NCBI GenBank assembly: GCA_903928325.1
Contig: CAIYQF010000245.1
Coordinates: 1 to 6,938 of the forward strand
DNA: 6,938 nt
Origin: an uncultured beta proteobacterium
GTDB lineage: Bacteria; Pseudomonadota; Gammaproteobacteria; Burkholderiales; Burkholderiaceae_C
Reading direction: 5' to 3'
The notes beneath the pieces were generated by a model. The model ran no database searches. It was not told the DNA's origin and saw only the letters and a program-made list of their open reading frames with translations. Made by a program: the position numbers and the translations under genes. Shown piece after piece: positions 4,595 to 6,938 of the stretch; the first letter of the stretch is position 1; each line of letters starts with the position of its first letter.

Positions 4595-6938
4595 GCAAAG
4601 CCTTCAGGCAGTTTTGCAAGCGACGTGCGTCCTCTGGGGCATAGGGCGCCGACAGTGCAATTGCCACATCGTGGCCCCACGTCTGGTCCGGAGCCGGATC
4701 GTTGCGCCGGGTCAAGAGTTGCAACTGCATCGCGCGCCTGGCATCCAAATGATCGGCTGGGGTTGGGACTTGCGCCGCCATTTCCAGCCGCAGCACCGCC
4801 TCGGACGGCGTGGTGCGGTGGGCAGGCAAGGCGCCACTGAGTGCGCTTGTCCAAGCATTGCGGGTGGCCGCGTTGACCTGGTTGCCCAGTTCCTGAACGC
4901 TGGGAACCGTCGCGCTATCACGGCTTTGCCATGCACCCATGAGTTGGGTCAGTGCTTCGCCGTGCGCTTGCGCTGCGAGCTTGCGCAGAGCCATCTGCGC
5001 ACTTTCGAGAGCATCGCGCTGGGCACGAAAGGCAGCGTCACCCAAGCGCGGCGGGGCGTTGCGCGGATCGAAGCGCTCTCCCCGCGCATCACCGACACCA
5101 AAGCTACGGCCTTCGCCACGCGCATCGGGTCGGGGACGGTTGTCCATTCCAGGGCGCGCGTCGCGCCCTGCGCGGCCTGCGTCCTTGCGGTCACCCCATT
5201 TTCCCGGGCGACCTGCGTCGGCTGCGGGCGCGTCGCGCTTAATACCGGGGCGGTCATCGCCGCGCATGGCAACGACGCGCTTGGGCGCCGGTTTGGGCGC
5301 GGGCAAGCCGTCGGCGACGACCTCGCGGGCAGGCACGCTGTGCTCGGTTTCGACCGGAGCTTCAGTCTGCCCAGCGTCGCCATCGTGCTGCCCATGGGCA
5401 TCCTCCTCACCCGTGGCAGCTTCGGCAGCTGGGCTTTCAACAGCGGCTGCCTCCACCGAAGCGGCACCAGCCTGGGCGACAGAATCCGCCACCGCCTGGA
5501 CCTGCGCCTCTTGGGCACCTGCGGCCGTCACATGAGCTTGCGCCTGGGCTTGACCTTGCAAAGCAGCCTCCAAAGCGGCTATTGCGCTGCGAATCACCTG
5601 CGCGTTACCACCCGCGTTGGCCGCTTGCAGTGCCTTGGCGGCATCCAAGACCACGCGATCGCGCTGGCCCAGCGAGGCTTCGGCCTTTTCGCGCTCCACG
5701 GTTTTGCGGTTGAATGCGTCGTCAATCGGCTTGCGAAAGGCGTCCCACAGCTTTTGCTCCTGGCGGCGGTCTATAGGCACTTGGTGTGCTTGCGCCTGCC
5801 AGCGCTGCTGCAGGGCGCGAACGGCGTCAATGCGCAGCACGGGCGCCTCGCCCAGCACCTTGGCTTCTTCAATCATGGCGCGGCGCAGTTCCAGGCTTTG
5901 CGCCTGCAAGGCTTCCAGCGGCGCGGCGGCGGCTGATATGGCGGCTTTCCACAGGGGTTGCAGTTCTGCAAACGCCTTTTCGCCCAAATGGCCGGCATCA
6001 CGCCAGCGGTCGCTAAACTGGTGCAGGATGCGGCTAAAACCTTTCCAATCGCCGTCGCGCGCCGTGCGGTTTTCTTCGGCCCATGCGTTGAGCTCGGCAA
6101 TCAAGGCCAGGCGCTGGCTGCGGTGTTCCACGGCGTCGGCTTTGAGTTTTTCGAGCCAAGCTTCGACCACTTTGTGGGCCTCGTTGCAGGCTTCGTCAAA
6201 GCGTTTCCACATCGCGTGGTTGGGCACGCCGCCTTGGTCCGTTTGTTTCCATTGCTCGCGCATGGCGCGCAGGGTTTCCTGCATTTTTCGGCCACCCAGC
6301 GCCTGGCCTTCGGGGCGTTTGAGCAGGCCTTCGGCCTTGATCAACAGCTCTTCGCGCAATTGGTCGGCGCGCCAGCGCTGCCAGCCCTCGAGTTCGCCAG
6401 CCGCAGCCAGGGCGGCCTGCACCTGGTTCTCCAGCTTGTGGTCAATGACTTTGCCAAATTCTTTGACGGCTTGGCGCAAGGCGTTGGCGGCCCCAGCGCT
6501 GGCCTTGCCGTGGCCCTCACTGGTTTGAACCTCGAGTTGGGCCAGCACTTCGCGGACCTTGGTGTTGGCCGCCTCGCGGACTTGCGGATCTACCTGCGCC
6601 TTGGGCGTCTTGGGGCTGGGTAAAGCAGCGTTGCGCTGTGCGCGCAGTTCCTCGGCCCAAACGCCCACGCCCGGCAAGGGTGCGCTGGCGTCTTGCGCTG
6701 CCGCCACCGCCTGCCGCAGTGCCTGTTCAAACGCGTCCCAAACCACCAGCAACTGGGCGCGCGAGGCGTCCAGCATGGCTGTGAATTTGAGGTCGGTGCT
6801 AGGCCAACTGGCGTGTGACACCAGCAGCGCCGCCTGCGCCTGCCACTGCGCAACGTCAACGCCCAGGGCCTCGGACACCGCCTGCGCCTCGCGCCAGGCT
6901 TTGGTGGACATCACTTCAATGCGCTGGGCCAGCAGCAC
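4584..6938 (-). CDS. DUF349-domain protein with Arg/Gly-rich disordered segment (N-terminus outside window)
   Basis: 784 C-terminal residues of a large, apparently cytoplasmic protein of unknown function; the frame is open to the window edge, so the true start is not visible. Counting from the edge, residues 1-180 are Ala/Gln-rich helices. About 185-425 hold three DUF349 helical units: one around MREQWKQTD and VPNHAMWKRFDEACN, one around FSRILHQFSDRWRDAGHLGE, and one around LQQRWQAQAHQVP and LWDAFRKPIDDAFNRK. Residues 465-632 look disordered, with an acidic patch (EEDAHGQHDGD) followed by a basic Arg/Gly/Asp-rich block with repeated DAR and DAGR steps. Residues 633-784 are helical again (AQRDALESAQMALRKLAAQA) and end in LKALLKR. 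No signal peptide or membrane segment is seen in the visible part. It converges with lpxH and is not part of that operon. DUF349 proteins have no established general function; a nucleic-acid or ribosome-related role for the basic block is speculation. Confidence 0.88.
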   Translation of the reverse strand: MLLAQRIEVMSTKAWREAQAVSEALGVDVAQWQAQAALLVSHASWPSTDLKFTAMLDASRAQLLVVWDAFEQALRQAVAAAQDASAPLPGVGVWAEELRAQRNAALPSPKTPKAQVDPQVREAANTKVREVLAQLEVQTSEGHGKASAGAANALRQAVKEFGKVIDHKLENQVQAALAAAGELEGWQRWRADQLREELLIKAEGLLKRPEGQALGGRKMQETLRAMREQWKQTDQGGVPNHAMWKRFDEACNEAHKVVEAWLEKLKADAVEHRSQRLALIAELNAWAEENRTARDGDWKGFSRILHQFSDRWRDAGHLGEKAFAELQPLWKAAISAAAAPLEALQAQSLELRRAMIEEAKVLGEAPVLRIDAVRALQQRWQAQAHQVPIDRRQEQKLWDAFRKPIDDAFNRKTVEREKAEASLGQRDRVVLDAAKALQAANAGGNAQVIRSAIAALEAALQGQAQAQAHVTAAGAQEAQVQAVADSVAQAGAASVEAAAVESPAAEAATGEEDAHGQHDGDAGQTEAPVETEHSVPAREVVADGLPAPKPAPKRVVAMRGDDRPGIKRDAPAADAGRPGKWGDRKDAGRAGRDARPGMDNRPRPDARGEGRSFGVGDARGERFDPRNAPPRLGDAAFRAQRDALESAQMALRKLAAQAHGEALTQLMGAWQSRDSATVPSVQELGNQVNAATRNAWTSALSGALPAHRTTPSEAVLRLEMAAQVPTPADHLDARRAMQLQLLTRRNDPAPDQTWGHDVAIALSAPYAPEDARRLQNCLKALLKR

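Noticed and set aside
4551..5936. Open frame of 461 codons on the plus strand, opposite the DUF349 gene
   Set aside because: It is antisense to a clearly coding gene in GC-rich DNA, has no ribosome site, starts inside lpxH, and its translation shows no recognisable fold or motif. The same holds for the plus-strand frame at 5617-6528.

Overview
The window looks like a chromosomal segment from a GC-rich betaproteobacterium, most likely Burkholderiales (Comamonadaceae-like). I infer this from the protein sequences, the Ala/Gln-rich DUF349 protein and the gene order. No mobile element, tRNA, rRNA or CRISPR array is visible, and coding density is very high.

Layout: the 5' part of cysS (cysteinyl-tRNA synthetase) runs leftward off the start of the window. 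From the 82 bp between the divergent starts, a tightly packed rightward series of five genes begins: a secreted TPR protein with an NTF2-like tail (368-1414), a secreted YkuD-fold L,D-transpeptidase/carboxypeptidase with a second NTF2-like tail (1407-2681), a periplasmic cyclophilin (ppiA, 2681-3274), a cytoplasmic cyclophilin (ppiB, 3271-3777) and the lipid A enzyme lpxH (3806-4594). The first four genes overlap each other by 1 to 8 nt and the last gap is 28 nt, so this reads as one translationally coupled operon. A large leftward DUF349 gene (4584-6938, start outside the window) converges on lpxH, and the two 3' ends overlap by 11 bp.

The cysS / ppiB / lpxH neighbourhood is also known from Escherichia coli. 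Here three exported-protein genes sit between cysS and ppiB, which makes the operon an envelope set: peptidoglycan stem-peptide processing (YkuD protein and its probable TPR partner), periplasmic proline isomerisation and lipid A synthesis. The most interesting points are the shared NTF2-like tail on the two adjacent exported proteins, the Csd6-like architecture of the YkuD enzyme, a strong intragenic RNA hairpin just before the YkuD gene's start, and a charge-segregated, Arg/Gly-rich disordered segment in the DUF349 protein. I found no clear evidence of a wholly new system; the TPR/YkuD pair is the best candidate for an undescribed functional unit.
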